From an uncultured Lachnospiraceae bacterium (GTDB lineage: Bacteria; Bacillota; Clostridia; Lachnospirales; Lachnospiraceae), in contig CAJUPJ010000077.1 of NCBI GenBank assembly GCA_910588655.1, forward strand, positions 1 to 5,954: a DNA stretch of 5,954 bases, written 5' to 3'. The translations under genes were made by a program, and so were the position numbers. Under the pieces are notes generated by a model. It ran no database searches. It was not told the origin of the DNA and worked only from the letters and a program-made list of their open reading frames with translations. This document shows positions 5,129 to 5,954 of this stretch, in pieces. Position 1 is the first letter of the stretch; each line of letters opens with the position of its first letter.

Positions 5129-5866
5129 ATGGACAGAGCAGAAAGAAAACCTAACTGGATGAATTACAGCCCTATGCTTAAGATGTACAGGCAGGCACAG
5201 AGTGTACAGGGCATTTTAGAACCTGATATGGAATTTTTATCTGATGTAAATCTTGGCAGGTATAGAAAATATATATTAGACAGGTTTGGATTACCAGACA
5301 ATATATATAATTTCCTTAACCAGACAGGGCTGCCAGACCGGTTTATAACATGGCGTTCCCCAGATGAAGAAATGGAGGATAAAAACAAACAATCCTGTTC
5401 TGGTGTGTTTTTTACATTAAGATGCCTCCGGACAGAGAAAATTAAAAAACGGGATTTTTTTGTTATCGGAGAGGACTGGAGCATGGGGAGGTGCAGTGAG
5501 GTCTGCGGGGATGAATGGACATGGTGGAAAGAAGAGGAATGTACCTGTATAGTGGCAGATATAAGTACAGGGGAAATATGGCAATGGTTTCATTATACAG
5601 ACACGGATTTTCTGGCATATATTAACAGCAGCCTGGAACAGTATCTGTTGTCAATGGCTTACTGGCGGGCATTTTACCCTTTACTGGCACAGAAAACCAG
5701 TGAATTTACTGCAAAAAACCCAGAAGAAACAGAACTTGGTTATATTTTTAAACACCATAAAACACTTTACACCCCGTTTTGGGAAAGAATTAAAGCATTA
5801 GACCCAGAAGCAGCAAAAAAGAGAAATGGTTACTGGAGATTTATGTCTGACCTGTCCTTGTATTAA
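5129..5866 (+). CDS. SUKH-like (SMI1/KNR4, SUKH-4 type) probable immunity protein
   Basis: This is a 245-residue cytoplasmic-type protein with no signal peptide or membrane span. Three features fit the SUKH superfamily, especially SUKH-4: NFLNQTGLP (61-69), like the usual helix ending in GLP; a strand-turn VADISTGEIWQW (142-153), like the usual D-x-x-T/S-G-x-V/I turn; and INSSLEQYLLSMAYW (165-179), like the usual NSSL helix. DFFVIGEDW (109-117) fits the intervening strand. In bacteria most SUKH proteins neutralise polymorphic toxins of interbacterial competition by direct binding. Here no toxin gene is adjacent, so it may be an orphan immunity gene. The C-terminal part (about 180-245), rich in charged and aromatic residues, is extra relative to a minimal SUKH-4 domain and I do not recognise it. 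The match is by motif pattern only. Confidence 0.55.
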   Translation: MDRAERKPNWMNYSPMLKMYRQAQSVQGILEPDMEFLSDVNLGRYRKYILDRFGLPDNIYNFLNQTGLPDRFITWRSPDEEMEDKNKQSCSGVFFTLRCLRTEKIKKRDFFVIGEDWSMGRCSEVCGDEWTWWKEEECTCIVADISTGEIWQWFHYTDTDFLAYINSSLEQYLLSMAYWRAFYPLLAQKTSEFTAKNPEETELGYIFKHHKTLYTPFWERIKALDPEAAKKRNGYWRFMSDLSLY

Positions 5867-5914
5867 GAAATACATAGAGATTTATTAAACAGGTATTTTC
5901 CCACGGAAATCAAT

Positions 5915-5944
5915 TTTCCATAAACAGAAAAAATAATGTATAAT
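5915..5944 (+). promoter_or_regulatory. Candidate promoter for a gene beyond the window
   Basis: TTTCCA (5915-5920, four of six consensus bases) is followed after 18 nt by TATAAT (5939-5944). It lies about 50 nt past the SUKH-like stop and would start transcription close to the window edge. The ATG at 5951 is too close to be its start codon. A small dyad (5905-5909 with 5915-5919) overlaps the -35. Confidence 0.35.
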
Positions 5945-5954
5945 AGCACTATGA

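Noticed and set aside
5164..5484. Minus-strand frame within the SUKH-like gene
   Set aside because: Shadow of a well supported gene with a clear ribosome binding site on the plus strand.

Overview
The window looks like an accessory stretch of a low-GC Gram-positive genome, most likely a gut Clostridia/Lachnospiraceae relative. The evidence is AT-rich intergenic DNA, strong AGGAGG ribosome binding sites 8 nt from starts, sigma-A type promoters with extended -10 boxes (TGnTATAAT), a BspA-like leucine-rich-repeat surface protein, and a Tn916/Tn1549-type xis-int module. No rRNA, tRNA or CRISPR array was seen.

Layout from left to right. (1) 1-256 is an AT-rich leader with a good promoter. (2) 257-1156 is a decayed secreted leucine-rich-repeat protein gene with two frameshifts and one in-frame stop. 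(3) 1156-2888 is a 1.73-kb insertion sequence with 13-bp perfect terminal inverted repeats and probably a TA target duplication. It carries a minus-strand DDE transposase gene, split by a -1 frameshift, with its own promoter, RBS and terminator. The IS sits exactly in the stop codon of the repeat-protein gene. (4) 2927-3169 is a short unrecognised gene broken by one stop, overlapping (ATGA) the next gene. (5) 3166-4634 is an excisionase and a tyrosine integrase closely resembling Tn916 Xis and Int, with a strong stem-loop between them. (6) 4635-5128 is an AT-rich region holding two tandem copies of a motif resembling Tn916 integrase arm (DR2) sites, a long hairpin, a possible 44-codon minus-strand membrane peptide, and repeated CCTGGT/ACCAGG motifs. 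(7) 5129-5866 is an intact SUKH-like protein, probably an orphan immunity protein. (8) The right edge has a possible promoter for a gene beyond the window.

How it fits together. The xis-int pair with adjacent arm-type repeats is the recombination end of an integrative element, with the element end expected in the region after int. The repeat-protein gene would then be old cargo or flank on the left, and the SUKH gene would lie at or just beyond the right junction. No conjugation, relaxase or replication gene is visible here, so this is either one end of a larger element extending left or a remnant. Nonsense mutations, frameshifts and the IS insertion all point to a decaying region. I see no convincing wholly new system. 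The best leads are the putative Int arm sites, the small minus-strand ORF with its terminator, and the IS landing in a stop codon.
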